Source of the DNA: Verrucomicrobiota bacterium
Lineage (GTDB): Bacteria > Verrucomicrobiota > Verrucomicrobiia > Limisphaerales > UBA11320
DNA: 64,000 nt
NCBI GenBank assembly: GCA_016199985.1
Contig: JACQFQ010000020.1
Location: 210,978 to 274,977, forward strand
Direction of reading: 5' to 3'
Each line of letters opens with the position of its first letter. Positions within the stretch are counted from its first letter, which is position 1. A program made the position numbers and the translations under genes. The notes beneath the pieces were generated by a model. The model had not been told where the DNA came from, ran no database searches, and was given only the letters and a program-made list of their open reading frames with translations. This document shows, piece by piece, positions 36,068 through 46,137 of the stretch.

Positions 36068-36092
36068 GTCGAGCAAAAAGCCTGGAAAACAT

Positions 36093-36121
36093 TTGACCCG
36101 CGGCATGGGATGCCGTATGAG
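36093..36121 (+). promoter_or_regulatory. Promoter of the leu leader and leuA
   Basis: TTGACC (36093-36098) and TATGAG (36116-36121) are separated by exactly 17 bases. Transcription would begin near 36128, two bases before the GTG that opens the leader peptide, so the leader could be translated from an almost leaderless transcript. Confidence 0.65.
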
Positions 36122-36129
36122 AGCCCGAC

Positions 36130-36204
36130 GTGAGTAGGATCTTGAACACTAACCTGCTGCTAAACACCGGCCTGCTTCTGAGCAGGGCGGCGGTTGGGCA
36201 CTGA
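36130..36204 (+). CDS. Leucine leader peptide (leuL-like)
   Basis: A 24-codon frame beginning at GTG 36130 and ending with TGA at 36202-36204: MSRILNTNLLLNTGLLLSRA then AVGH. Seven of 24 codons are Leu, mostly in two runs: CTG CTG CTA at 36154-36162 and CTG CTT CTG at 36172-36180. It lies between a good promoter and a strong terminator that precedes leuA. This is the classical design of an amino-acid attenuator: the ribosome slows on Leu codons when leucyl-tRNA is scarce. The start is the weakest point because no Shine-Dalgarno is visible; a leaderless start fits the promoter. Confidence 0.8.
   Translation: MSRILNTNLLLNTGLLLSRAAVGH
36150..36204 (+). promoter_or_regulatory. Pause hairpin and antiterminator strand of the leu attenuator
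   Basis: Bases 36150-36160, which hold the first Leu run, can pair with 36187-36196 over 10 pairs with a single bulge; an inner hairpin CCTGCT/AGCAGG (36171-36176 and 36181-36186) closes the loop. The same right-hand strand, 36189-36198, can instead pair with 36226-36235, the left arm of the terminator, in 9 of 10 positions including one G-U. The two structures exclude each other. Confidence 0.75.
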
Positions 36205-36221
36205 GTTGGTCAAACGATTTC

Positions 36222-36260
36222 AAGACCCCACTGCCAAACCTGGCGGTGGGGTCTTTTGCT
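36222..36260 (+). terminator. Attenuator terminator before leuA
   Basis: Arms 36222-36235 and 36242-36255 pair over 14 positions (one G-U), with a 6-base loop and a T-rich tail. Its left arm is also the partner of the antiterminator strand 36189-36198. It is 71 bases before the leuA start. Confidence 0.9.
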
Positions 36261-36330
36261 TTCTACCACGGACAGATGGACTGGACTGTGTCGGATCGCG
36301 GGAACAACACCGCCGCAACATAAAAAAGTC

Positions 36331-37902
36331 ATGAAGAATCAAAGCATCACCATATTCGACACCACGCTCCGCGACGGGGAGCAATGCCCCGGCGCCTCGA
36401 TGAACTTGCGGGAGAAGCTTGAGGTGGCCCGCCAGCTCGCTCGGTTGAAGGTGGACGTGATCGAGGCCGGGTTTCCGGTCATCAGCGACGGCGATTTTGC
36501 CTCGGTGCAGGCGATCGCCAGGGAGATCAAGGGCCCGCGGATCGCCGGATTGGCGCGGTGCGTGGCCAAGGACATCGACGCCGCCGGCGCGGCCGTGAAG
36601 CCCGCGGGAAAACGCGGACGCATCCATGTCTTCCTCGCCACTTCCAGAATCCACCGCGAGTTCAAGCTCGGCAAGGCGCGCGATGAGATCATCCGGTTGG
36701 CGGTCGAGGGCGTGAAGCGCGCAAAAACGCATGTCGACGACGTGGAGTTCTCCCCCGAGGACGGCTCCCGCACCGAGCCCGATTTCCTCATCGACGTCTG
36801 CCAGGCGGTGGTCGCCGCAGGGGCCACCACCGTGAACATCCCGGACACCGTGGGCTGGGCAGTGCCCGATCAGTTCGGCGCCTTGATCCGCCAGCTCCAT
36901 GAATCCGTCGCCGAGTTCAAGAGCGGAAGGGCGGTCATCAGCGTGCATTGCCACAACGATCTCGGATTGGCCGTGGCCAACTCGCTCGCCGCGGTTCGCA
37001 ACGGAGCGCGCCAGGTCGAGTGCACCGTCAACGGCATCGGCGAGCGCGCGGGCAACGCCTCCTTGGAGGAGTTGGTGATGACCCTCAAGACGCGCGGCGA
37101 CTTCTACGGCGGATTGCACTGCGGCGTGAACACCAGGGAGATCGTGAAATCCTCGCGGTTGGTCTCCCGCATGAGCGGACTCGTCGTGCAGCGCAGCAAG
37201 GCCATCGTCGGCGAAAACGCGTTCGCGCACTCCAGCGGCATCCACCAGGACGGCATCCTTAAGAAGCGCGAGACGTATGAGATCATGGATCCGCGGGATG
37301 TGGGCTGGGGCGGCACCGAGTTGCCGCTCACCAAGCACAGCGGAAGAGCGGCGGTCGCCGCCCGATTGAAACACCTCGGGTTCAAAATGACCGACGGCGA
37401 CGTGCAGGCGATCTTCGCGCGATTCAAGGAAATTGGGGACAAGAAGAAGTTCGTCTACGACGACGACCTCACCGCCTTGGTGGAGGGTCAGATCACTGAG
37501 GTTCCTGAGACCTGGACCCTGGAGTACTTCAACGTCACCAGCGGGAACAGGGCGGTCCCCACGGCCACCGTGCGGTTGCGCAAAGCGGGCGCCAAGGAAG
37601 CCGTCACCGACGCCGGAACCGGCGATGGCCCCGAGGACGCGACCTTGAAGGCCGTCGACCGCATCACAAAGACCAAGGGCATCCTCATCGACTATGCGTT
37701 GCGCGCCGTGTCGCAGGGCAAGGACGCGATGGGGGAAGTCACGATGAAGGCCGATTTCGGCGGCGGCGATTTGGTCACGGGCAAAGGCGCCAGCACGGAC
37801 ATCGTCGAAGCCAGCGCGCGCGCCTACTTGAATGCCGTCAACCGCCATCTCAGCGAATCCAACGGGGGCGAGGCCCCAAGAAAGAAACCCGCGCAAGCCT
37901 GA
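36331..37902 (+). CDS. leuA: 2-isopropylmalate synthase
   Basis: A 523-residue enzyme that condenses 2-oxoisovalerate with acetyl-CoA, the first committed step of leucine synthesis. The N-terminal [16 protein letters not shown] motif, the metal-binding HCHNDLG region and [15 protein letters not shown] are all present. A C-terminal regulatory domain (about residues 400-510, [15 protein letters not shown] and [13 protein letters not shown]) is where leucine feedback inhibition acts. ATG 36331 starts at the family N-terminus. Citramalate synthase is an alternative reading, but the overall layout and the Leu-rich leader upstream favour LeuA. It is convergent with pgl. Confidence 0.94.
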   Translation: MKNQSITIFDTTLRDGEQCPGASMNLREKLEVARQLARLKVDVIEAGFPVISDGDFASVQAIAREIKGPRIAGLARCVAKDIDAAGAAVKPAGKRGRIHVFLATSRIHREFKLGKARDEIIRLAVEGVKRAKTHVDDVEFSPEDGSRTEPDFLIDVCQAVVAAGATTVNIPDTVGWAVPDQFGALIRQLHESVAEFKSGRAVISVHCHNDLGLAVANSLAAVRNGARQVECTVNGIGERAGNASLEELVMTLKTRGDFYGGLHCGVNTREIVKSSRLVSRMSGLVVQRSKAIVGENAFAHSSGIHQDGILKKRETYEIMDPRDVGWGGTELPLTKHSGRAAVAARLKHLGFKMTDGDVQAIFARFKEIGDKKKFVYDDDLTALVEGQITEVPETWTLEYFNVTSGNRAVPTATVRLRKAGAKEAVTDAGTGDGPEDATLKAVDRITKTKGILIDYALRAVSQGKDAMGEVTMKADFGGGDLVTGKGASTDIVEASARAYLNAVNRHLSESNGGEAPRKKPAQA

Positions 37903-37930
37903 CCCCAGGGATTGGCGCGAAGTCATCCAC

Positions 37931-37962
37931 TCCTGAGCGGCCCGTCTTTGGGCCGCTCAGGA
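37931..37962. terminator. Convergent hairpin between leuA and pgl
   Basis: Perfect 13-base arms (37931-37943 and 37950-37962) with a 6-base loop. The right arm covers the pgl stop codon. No T-tract follows on either side, so it may act as a bidirectional block or mRNA end. Confidence 0.65.
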
Positions 37963-38670
37963 GATGTCGGAGAAAATCCGAAGCTCGGCGCGGGAGACTC
38001 GCACCTTGCCCAGGGGCGTCTGTGTCGAGATCAACGACCGGGACAAAGCCTCGGACTTTCCGGCGCCGGACGCGAGCACCCACACGGAGCGGGCGGAGGC
38101 GATCATCGCGTAGCTGAGCGTGACGCGGTGGGGCGGTGGCTTGCTGGCCACCACGGCGCGATAGGGAGCGGGATTCGGCGAGGGATCGCCGGGGCCCTCC
38201 GGAAAAAGGGACGCGACATGGCCGTCCTCGCCCATGCCCAGGATCACCAGATCCAGGACGGCGGGCCGGGAGGCGTCGGACGCCAGAACGCGGGCAAGCT
38301 CCGCGTTCGCTTCAGCGGCCGCCTGGGCTGGAGGGAGCTCGCCTTGGATCCTGTGAATGCGCTCCGACTGTGTTTTCAAGGGCGCCAAGAGGGCCTCTCG
38401 AGCCGCGGCGAAATTGCTTTCGGAATGGTCGGGCGGAACGCAACGCTCGTCCGCCCAGAAGAAATCGACGTGATCGAGATCAACGTTCGAACGTCGCGCG
38501 GCGGCGGCGATCGCGCTGAAAAACACCTTGGCGATCCGGCCGCCTGACAAAGCCACGCGGCATCGATCGCCGGCGCGCCTCGCCTCCCGCGCATGCTCCA
38601 GCCACTGGTCGGCGGCGGCGGCGGCCAGGGCTGTGTCGCTCTCGAACTGGATAAGATCAACGCGGGGCAT
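37957..38670 (-). CDS. pgl: 6-phosphogluconolactonase
   Basis: A 237-residue enzyme that hydrolyses 6-phosphogluconolactone in the oxidative pentose phosphate pathway. Family motifs: RVALSGGRIAKVFFSAI near the N-terminus, the DHVDFFWADERCVPPDHSES block, and ILGMGEDGHVASLFPEG. The start MPRVDLIQF is short and standard. It follows zwf by 36 bases on the same strand, so the two consecutive steps of the pathway are coexpressed. Confidence 0.95.
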   Translation of the reverse strand: MPRVDLIQFESDTALAAAAADQWLEHAREARRAGDRCRVALSGGRIAKVFFSAIAAAARRSNVDLDHVDFFWADERCVPPDHSESNFAAAREALLAPLKTQSERIHRIQGELPPAQAAAEANAELARVLASDASRPAVLDLVILGMGEDGHVASLFPEGPGDPSPNPAPYRAVVASKPPPHRVTLSYAMIASARSVWVLASGAGKSEALSRSLISTQTPLGKVRVSRAELRIFSDIS

Positions 38671-38706
38671 GATGAACGGCGACGGACGATGACAGGGAGG
38701 AACGCG

Positions 38707-40260
<1,554 letters not shown>

Positions 40261-40368
40261 GACGACCAACCATGTCGAACCCTCGAGTCAATTTCAACAA
40301 ATGCTTGCTTCCGTTTCCCGGGCTCACAAACATGCCACTCGCGTATGAAGCGATCCGGAACCGATCCG

Positions 40369-40974
40369 ATGCCGACCCGGGCCTCACTGCTGGAGCGTCT
40401 CAAGAACCCCGACGACCAGCGGAGCCACCAGGAATTCTACGATCTCTACCGCAATCTGATCTACGGGGTGGCCATGAAATACGGACTCTCGGACGCCGAC
40501 GCCCAGGACATCATCCAGGAGACGATGAAGTCGGTCAGCGCCAAGCTGGGCGAATTCAAATACGACCCGAAGGTAGGCTCGTTTAAGGCCTGGCTTCTCC
40601 AAAACACGAGATGGCGAATCCTGGAACTGCTCCGCGTCCAGAAGAAAGATCCCAAAAAACCCACCGCCTACTCCGACGACACGCGAAGGACCGGCACGAT
40701 GGAGCGCCTCGAGGATCCTGCGGGCAACAGCCTGGACGAAATCTGGGAAGCTGAATGGCATCGCACCCTGCTCGATCGCGCGATGGCAAAAGTGCGGGAG
40801 CAGGTCCGGCCGCTCCAGTACCAGATATTTGAGTGCTACGTCCTGAAGGATTGGCCGATCGAGAAGGTCACCAAAACCCTCGGGGTGAGCGCCACACAGG
40901 CCTATCTGGCCAAGCTGCGAGTCGGAAAAAAACTGCGCGAGGAAGTCAAAGGCCTCGAGGACCAGCTCATTTAG
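40369..40974 (+). CDS. RNA polymerase sigma factor, ECF type
   Basis: A 201-residue sigma-70-like factor. Region 2 (FYDLYRNLIYGVAMKYGLSDADAQDIIQETMKSV, then FKAWLLQNTRWRILELLR) binds the core enzyme and the -10 element; region 4 with its HTH (LKDWPIEKVTKTLGVSATQAYLAKLRVGKKL) is at the C-terminus. It resembles the large ECF group of Planctomycetes and Verrucomicrobia that often lies next to Ser/Thr kinase genes, but no such kinase and no anti-sigma gene is adjacent here. ATG 40369 gives the family start MPTRASLLERLKNPDDQ; ATG 40345 is also in frame. Confidence 0.9.
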   Translation: MPTRASLLERLKNPDDQRSHQEFYDLYRNLIYGVAMKYGLSDADAQDIIQETMKSVSAKLGEFKYDPKVGSFKAWLLQNTRWRILELLRVQKKDPKKPTAYSDDTRRTGTMERLEDPAGNSLDEIWEAEWHRTLLDRAMAKVREQVRPLQYQIFECYVLKDWPIEKVTKTLGVSATQAYLAKLRVGKKLREEVKGLEDQLI

Positions 40975-41150
40975 CCCTCGGTCCCTCTCTCGAGTCCCGC
41001 ACGCCGTGGTTCAGAAAACGCCGCGAGTCCGAAGCCGGCGCACGCAGCGGGCTTGGGCGGGATTTCGCGTCCACCCCCTCTATCACCACCGGAGAACCCC
41101 GAGGGTAACGACGGGACCCCGCGTTGATCCTCCGGGAATCCGGGCTGGCG

Positions 41151-42095
41151 TCACTTCATCCGATCGAAGCTCTTCTGCAGGATCTGCCAGTCCTTCAAGC
41201 CCTGGTTCTTCGAGCGGATATCGTTGATGATCTCCGCCTCCTGCGCGTTCTTGGTCGGCCGGTTGGATTTGTAGAAAATGCCGAACTTTCCCGGAAAATC
41301 CTCGCCAGCGAGCGCGTAGGCCGCGAGTTCGTTGGAGACATCATGGGCCTCGGGAACGAGCTCGAACTTCCCGCCCTTGCGGGGATTCGAGGCGTCGAAG
41401 GAGCCTTCGTAAAACTCCACGCACTCGCTCAGGCATTCAATGAAGCTGAATCCATCGTGATCCATCGCCGCCTCCATCATTTGGAGAACATGGTTGGGAT
41501 TGGTGTGGGTCGTGCGCGCGACGAACGTGGCGCCGGCGCTGATCGCCTGCTTCATCGGGTTGATGGGACGGTCCTTCGCGCCCCACTGATCCGTCTTGCT
41601 CTTGAAACCCTGCGGCGAAGTCGGGGAAGTCTGCTTCTTCGTCAGCCCGTAGACCCAGTTGTCCATCACCACCAGCGTCATCTTCACGTTCTTGCGCGCG
41701 GTGTGATTGAAGTGGTTTCCGCCGATGGAGAAGGCGTCGCCGTCGCCGCTGAAGGCGAAGACATGGAGATCCGGCCGGCTCAGGCTCACGCCGCTGGCGA
41801 AGGATAGGGCGCGTCCATGGATGAAATGGGCGCCGTGCGCCTGGACGAAATAAGGAAAGCGGCTGGAGCAGCCAATCCCGGCGATCGTTGTGATCTTCTC
41901 ATGGAGGATCTTACGCTTCTCGATGAGCTTGAAGTAGAGCGCAAGCACCGAGAAGTCGCCGCAACCCGGGCACCACGTGGGGTGATCCGCGGCGATTTCC
42001 TTCTTCGTGAGCCCCTTTCGCTCAGCCTCGGGTATCGAAGGGGTGATAGCGATGGTGTTTTGTCTCGGGGGAATCTGAAACAGCGTTGTGCTCAT
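41151..42095 (-). CDS. korB: 2-oxoacid:ferredoxin oxidoreductase, beta subunit
   Basis: A 314-residue TPP-binding subunit. The proximal [4Fe-4S] ligands appear as WCPGCGDF near residue 42 and GIGCSSRFPYF near residue 74; the TPP pyrophosphate motif is AFSGDGDAFSIGGNHFNH. With the alpha subunit it converts a 2-oxoacid, probably 2-oxoglutarate or pyruvate, to the acyl-CoA with reduction of ferredoxin. It lies 56 bases after korA on the same strand. Substrate choice between 2-oxoglutarate and pyruvate cannot be settled from sequence alone. Confidence 0.93.
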   Translation of the reverse strand: MSTTLFQIPPRQNTIAITPSIPEAERKGLTKKEIAADHPTWCPGCGDFSVLALYFKLIEKRKILHEKITTIAGIGCSSRFPYFVQAHGAHFIHGRALSFASGVSLSRPDLHVFAFSGDGDAFSIGGNHFNHTARKNVKMTLVVMDNWVYGLTKKQTSPTSPQGFKSKTDQWGAKDRPINPMKQAISAGATFVARTTHTNPNHVLQMMEAAMDHDGFSFIECLSECVEFYEGSFDASNPRKGGKFELVPEAHDVSNELAAYALAGEDFPGKFGIFYKSNRPTKNAQEAEIINDIRSKNQGLKDWQILQKSFDRMK

Positions 42096-42151
42096 GAGGT
42101 GGCAGGTGCGATCGAATGTGACGAGTGGAACAAGGAGAATGAAGGAAGGTG

Positions 42152-43978
42152 TTAGGCTCCGCCCTTGGCGAGCCGAGCGGCCAGGGCCTGCGATTGATCC
42201 AGAATCTCGCGAACTTTCCAGGTCAGGCCGTCGGTCTTGTTGACTCCATGAATCTTGGAATCCGCGAAACGAGCGCGCAGAATCATGGCGAGCTGGCCGT
42301 GTCCGTAGAGGCCGCCGTCGTTCATCTCAACGACGAACACATGCCGAAATCCCGAGAACACCTTGTCCAGCCCGTTGGGCAGAGGGTGAATGTGTTTCAA
42401 GTGCAGCGCCGAGATCGCCAGGCGTTGAGCCCGCGCCTTCTCGACCGCTTCCCGGATCGGACCCTGGGTTGAGCCCCAGCCCACGAGCAGGATCTGGCCC
42501 TCGGAAGGGCCGAACACCTTGGGCAGCGGGAGCTCGTTGCTCAACGCCTGGAGCTTCATGCGTCGCTTGGCGGTCATCTGCATGTGCATCTTCGGCGATC
42601 CGGTGGGATGCCCCAGCTCATCATGCTCAAGCCCCGTGACGACCGGATACTTGCCGCTGGCGATTCTCGTGCCCGGAGGCAGATGACGCGTGACGCCATC
42701 CGGAGCCTGCAGATCGTAGGGCTTGAAATCGGAAACAGGAGTGAAGTCCGGCGAGATATCCTGGGCGACCTTCTCAAGGTCCGGCTGCTCGAAGGCCTCG
42801 ATGCGCGTGGCGATGGCCTGGTCGGTGAGAACGACAACGGGAACGCTGTACTTGCGCGCGATGTTTACAGCGTCGATCGCCGTGTAGAAGCAATCTTCAA
42901 CATTGGCGGGCGCGACGACAACGCGCGGGGAGTCCCCGTGACCGCCAAAACAAGCGATGTTCAGATCGCTCTGCTCGACATTCGTCGGCATGCCGGTTGA
43001 CGGCCCGCCGCGCTGGACATCGATGATGACAAGCGGCATCTCCGCCATGACCGCCCAGCCAAGCGCCTCGGTCTTGAGCGAAATGCCCGGGCCGCTGGAC
43101 CCCGTCACCGCCACGCGTCCGGCATAGCTCGCGCCGATCGCCATGGAGATCGAGGCGATCTCGTCCTCGCATTGAATGAAGGCGCCGCCGTATTTCGGCA
43201 GCTCGCGCCGAAGCAGCTCCATGATGTCCGACCAGGGCGTGATCGGGTATCCCGCGCCAAAGCGGACCCCCGCCGCGATGAGGCCGAAGCCCAGGGCTTC
43301 GTTGCCGTTCATCACCACCTGCTGGGCGCCCCGCTTCTGTCCTTCAACAAAACGGAAAGTCTGCCAGGCGGAGTCGAGCTGAAAGCTGTAGCCGGCATGG
43401 AACGCGTTGAGCGCGTTCTGGGTGATGCTGGCGTCCTTGCCGGTGAAGCGCTCGCTCACCAACTTCTCGAGCTTCGGGACGTTGAGGTCGAACATTTTGG
43501 CCACGAGACCGAGCACGAAAATGTTCTTCCCCTTGTCCTTGCCTGTGCCGCCGATGGCTTCAACCGTCCGGCTGGAAATAGGAATCCCCAGGTGCCGGTA
43601 CGCGGGCTGCAGCTCCGGGTTGGGTTCCACGTGATCGCTGTCGTAGATGACGATTCCGCCCTTCTTCAGGGATCCGGTGTGCTCGTCGTAAGAGTGTTGG
43701 TAGAAAGCGAGAAGCACATCGGCTTCGTCGCCGGAGCTCAGCACCTCGCCCGATCCGATTCGAACCTGGAAGATCGAAGGCCCCCCCGAAATGGTCGAGG
43801 GGATGGTCATGAAGGTCATGACCTCCTGTTCGCTGCGGCCCGCGAGGCGGGCGAGGAATCCTCCGATCGCCTGGATACCGTCCTGGGAGTTGCCGGCGAT
43901 GCGGATGACCGCCTCGGCGATTCGCGAAGCCTCGGGATGGCCACTGGCTGCCTGGGTGGCGAGAACCGTATCACTCAT
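42152..43978 (-). CDS. korA: 2-oxoacid:ferredoxin oxidoreductase, alpha subunit (gamma-alpha fusion)
   Basis: A 608-residue subunit. The first 190 residues or so are the gamma domain (GGPSIFQVRIGSGEVLSSGDEADVL); the alpha domain begins near residue 220 (NGNEALGFGLIAAGVRFGAGYPITPWSDIMELL), with the GSSGPGISLKTEALGWAVMAEMPLVIIDVQRGGPSTGMPT block that is diagnostic of this family. It is transcribed before korB. This is the second ferredoxin-linked 2-oxoacid oxidoreductase in the window, after the single-chain PFOR, which implies separate substrates or directions. Confidence 0.94.
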   Translation of the reverse strand: MSDTVLATQAASGHPEASRIAEAVIRIAGNSQDGIQAIGGFLARLAGRSEQEVMTFMTIPSTISGGPSIFQVRIGSGEVLSSGDEADVLLAFYQHSYDEHTGSLKKGGIVIYDSDHVEPNPELQPAYRHLGIPISSRTVEAIGGTGKDKGKNIFVLGLVAKMFDLNVPKLEKLVSERFTGKDASITQNALNAFHAGYSFQLDSAWQTFRFVEGQKRGAQQVVMNGNEALGFGLIAAGVRFGAGYPITPWSDIMELLRRELPKYGGAFIQCEDEIASISMAIGASYAGRVAVTGSSGPGISLKTEALGWAVMAEMPLVIIDVQRGGPSTGMPTNVEQSDLNIACFGGHGDSPRVVVAPANVEDCFYTAIDAVNIARKYSVPVVVLTDQAIATRIEAFEQPDLEKVAQDISPDFTPVSDFKPYDLQAPDGVTRHLPPGTRIASGKYPVVTGLEHDELGHPTGSPKMHMQMTAKRRMKLQALSNELPLPKVFGPSEGQILLVGWGSTQGPIREAVEKARAQRLAISALHLKHIHPLPNGLDKVFSGFRHVFVVEMNDGGLYGHGQLAMILRARFADSKIHGVNKTDGLTWKVREILDQSQALAARLAKGGA

Positions 43979-44028
43979 GATGAATCAAGATGCTGTTGCT
44001 CTCCCCCCGGAAAGTGCAGATCTCAGCG

Positions 44029-44056
44029 AAAAAAACGCCCAGAACCCGGGTGGGCG
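44029..44056 (-). terminator. Terminator between the prepilin-like gene and korA
   Basis: On the minus strand a 6-base G-C stem (44036-44041 and 44051-44056) is followed by seven Ts (44029-44035). It would end transcription coming from the prepilin-like gene before korA. The remaining bases from 44057 to 44261 hold no recognised feature. Confidence 0.55.
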
Positions 44057-44261
44057 GCGAGCGTATCAGCTGAGCCCCGTGTGTCAAACGCGCAGCGGAG
44101 CAAAAACGACGGGAGACCCGTCGAGAAAAGCCCCAACCCCATGGCAGCGAAGGACCAAGCCCCGGCATCCCGCGCCTCGTGTCACAATCATAGGGCTGAA
44201 GGCCCGTTCCACGGGACGAGGGTTCGTGAGCGACCCACCCGGGAGCGAGAGCCGGCCTTCA

Positions 44262-45038
44262 CTAAGGTCCCAGGATCACCGCGTTGGTTCGCCAAGTGGA
44301 CGTCACGGCCCACATGTTCACCGGGTTGATCGAGCGCCCGTAGGGAATGTATGCGGCATGGCCATCCGTGAAGGTGTAGTTGCTTCCCCCGCCCGTTCCC
44401 TGCCGACCCCGGCTGCTGTGCTTCCCATGGTCCACCTCGGTGATGTCGTTCCCAAGACCTTGGTAGATGTCCACGTTGAAATGATGCGACTCCGCCAACT
44501 TCTCCCCGAACATGAGGGTGTCGGACGGGTATTTCACATAGGTCTCCGGCATTCCAATTGGATACTTATGATCCAGGAACAAGGCCCAGTCGTCGGGCTT
44601 GAGCGTCGTCTTAAAGTAGTCGTCCCACCCGTTGATGATATAGCTCCTGGCCGCGTTGACCGAGAGTTCGGGGGTGAGGCCCTCTGGGCCTGTCGGATAC
44701 ACCAAGTCGCTGGGACATTTGAGAAGCTTGGTGGTCTGGTAGAAGGGGTAGAGCCGCTCCACCCATGTCGGCTTAACCCTCGGGGGGTAGAGACCCTCCG
44801 AGTCATCCAGGTACAGGATTACAGAAAGGCCGAGCTGTTTGTGGTTATTGAGGCAGCCGATCCGTCTGCCGTACTCCTTGGCGCTGCCCAGGCTGGGGAG
44901 CACCATGGCCGCCAGGATGCCTATGATCGCGATCACCACGAGCAACTCGATGAGCGTGAAGGCGACAGCCGGCGCGGTGACGGCGCTGTCAGGAAAGGCG
45001 GTTCTCCCAGGGGCACTGCGAGGGTTTGGTTCGCGCAT
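44262..45038 (-). CDS. Type II secretion/pseudopilin-like protein (prepilin N-methylation motif, H-X9-DG type)
   Basis: A 258-residue protein. The prepilin motif is at residues 24-45: [20 protein letters not shown], with Glu at +5 after the cleavage point. The residue before the cleavage point is Ala instead of the usual Gly. The C-terminal part has the [13 protein letters not shown] segment of the verrucomicrobial and planctomycete H-X9-DG protein family, which is much expanded in these phyla. ATG 45038 was chosen because the residues before it are Arg-rich and unlike a leader. The protein probably forms pseudopilus-like fibres or is a surface pilin. The prepilin peptidase at 52004-53149 could process it. 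Confidence 0.85.
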   Translation of the reverse strand: MREPNPRSAPGRTAFPDSAVTAPAVAFTLIELLVVIAIIGILAAMVLPSLGSAKEYGRRIGCLNNHKQLGLSVILYLDDSEGLYPPRVKPTWVERLYPFYQTTKLLKCPSDLVYPTGPEGLTPELSVNAARSYIINGWDDYFKTTLKPDDWALFLDHKYPIGMPETYVKYPSDTLMFGEKLAESHHFNVDIYQGLGNDITEVDHGKHSSRGRQGTGGGSNYTFTDGHAAYIPYGRSINPVNMWAVTSTWRTNAVILGP

Positions 45039-45090
45039 ACGGTGACTAAGACACGGGGAGGTTCCGGTGGTTACGAGGATTCTGTTGGAC

Positions 45091-45885
45091 TCAGTGTGCT
45101 TTGCCCACCGGTTTCGCCTCAGGGAGTGGTTGAGCGAGGCGTTTCCTTGCGATTTCCACGCGCTGCTTCCAGTCCTGCCAGGTAGCCGCCCAGGCGGGGC
45201 CGCGCAGCTCAGCCTCGGCGGCCTTGAGGCGAGCCTCCAGGGTGGGCATGCGGGCCTGCGCCTTTTTGAACTCCTCCCAGCCCGCTTCGGTCTCGATGAG
45301 CGTGAGGATGTTTTCGGGGAACGCCGCATCCAACTCGACCGCTCGCTCGAGGTGCTTGCGGGCCTTGGTCCGGCTCCCGATGCTGGCGGGCCAACCGGGA
45401 GCGTCCCGGTAGAGCATTCCCAGCGACCTCTCGGGGCCGGCGTGGTCGAATCCGGGCTGAAGCGCTATGGCGCGAAGGAAATGTTTCTCCATGTCGGAGA
45501 CCAGACCCAGCGCGCTGAGGGCGCGGGTCCGGGCGAGCTGACCCAGATTCAGGGCGAGGTAGAAGTGGCCGGGCGCGTTGTTGGATTCGCGGCGCAGGAC
45601 TTCCTGGGCGGCGGATATCCCCATCTCCGCCAGGCCGGAGCGCTCGGTTTTCGTCGACGCGAACTCCGCGCGGTCGAAGCAGGCCCGGGCGAACTTCCAC
45701 CCGTCCGTCGTGCTGGCGCCCGCTCGCTCCCATGCTTTGCGGGCGGTCTTCAGCTGGGTCTCCGCATCCTCCATCGGCCCGCAAAAGCCGACGATGGACA
45801 CAAGGAGGCAGCAGAGGATCGCCGCGCAGGCCTTCCGCTTGAGGGCGATTCCGCGAAACCTCAGGCTCGAGTTCGGTGTTGCCAT
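45091..45885 (-). CDS. Exported TPR-like repeat protein
   Basis: A 264-residue protein with a signal segment at about residues 12-32 ([18 protein letters not shown]) and helical repeats of the tetratricopeptide type ([87 protein letters not shown]). It has no catalytic motif. It is 52 bases upstream of the prepilin-like gene on the same strand, and may be part of the same unit. The start ATG 45885 begins just before the signal peptide. Confidence 0.75.
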   Translation of the reverse strand: MATPNSSLRFRGIALKRKACAAILCCLLVSIVGFCGPMEDAETQLKTARKAWERAGASTTDGWKFARACFDRAEFASTKTERSGLAEMGISAAQEVLRRESNNAPGHFYLALNLGQLARTRALSALGLVSDMEKHFLRAIALQPGFDHAGPERSLGMLYRDAPGWPASIGSRTKARKHLERAVELDAAFPENILTLIETEAGWEEFKKAQARMPTLEARLKAAEAELRGPAWAATWQDWKQRVEIARKRLAQPLPEAKPVGKAH

Positions 45886-45906
45886 GACATGTTTGGAACC
45901 TATATT
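45879..45906 (+). promoter_or_regulatory. Promoter of the lipoprotein-hpnH unit
   Basis: TTGCCA (45879-45884) and TATATT (45901-45906) with a 16-base spacer. The predicted transcription start falls at about the GTG codon at 45913, implying a leaderless mRNA. The -35 box overlaps the start codon of the divergent TPR gene. Confidence 0.5.
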
Positions 45907-45912
45907 GCGCCG

Positions 45913-46134
45913 GTGAAATGGACCCAACAGTTACTGGGCGGACTGCTAGGCTGCGCTGCTGTGGCCATTCTTAGCGGCTGTACGGGCATTGATGCCAGAC
46001 CCAGCGTGTCTCCAGCCACATTTCTTTTGCCGGGCCTGGGACAGACTAGTCCCCTCTCCCAGTCCGCGGCGTCTTCTTTCGCTTCCGCCGATTTCATCGG
46101 CCCCGTTACTCCTGGCATTGTTGCCGCCCCTTAA
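45913..46134 (+). CDS. Small lipoprotein
   Basis: A 73-residue protein starting at GTG 45913. A basic-hydrophobic signal (VKWTQQLLGGLLGCAAVAIL) ends in a clear lipobox LSGC with the lipidated Cys at residue 23, followed by about 50 residues rich in Ser, Pro and Gly. It has no recognised domain. It ends 3 bases before the hpnH start, so the two are almost certainly cotranscribed. A strong signal-peptidase-II site and the tight link to hpnH are the reasons to believe it. Confidence 0.65.
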   Translation: MKWTQQLLGGLLGCAAVAILSGCTGIDARPSVSPATFLLPGLGQTSPLSQSAASSFASADFIGPVTPGIVAAP

Positions 46135-46137
46135 TCT

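Noticed and set aside
36117..36138. Short ATG frame just before the Leu leader
   Set aside because: Seven codons ending in TAG, in another phase and within the -10 region; no evidence of use.
36220..37926. 568-codon frame opposite leuA
   Set aside because: It runs through the leu terminator and mirrors leuA; no motif.
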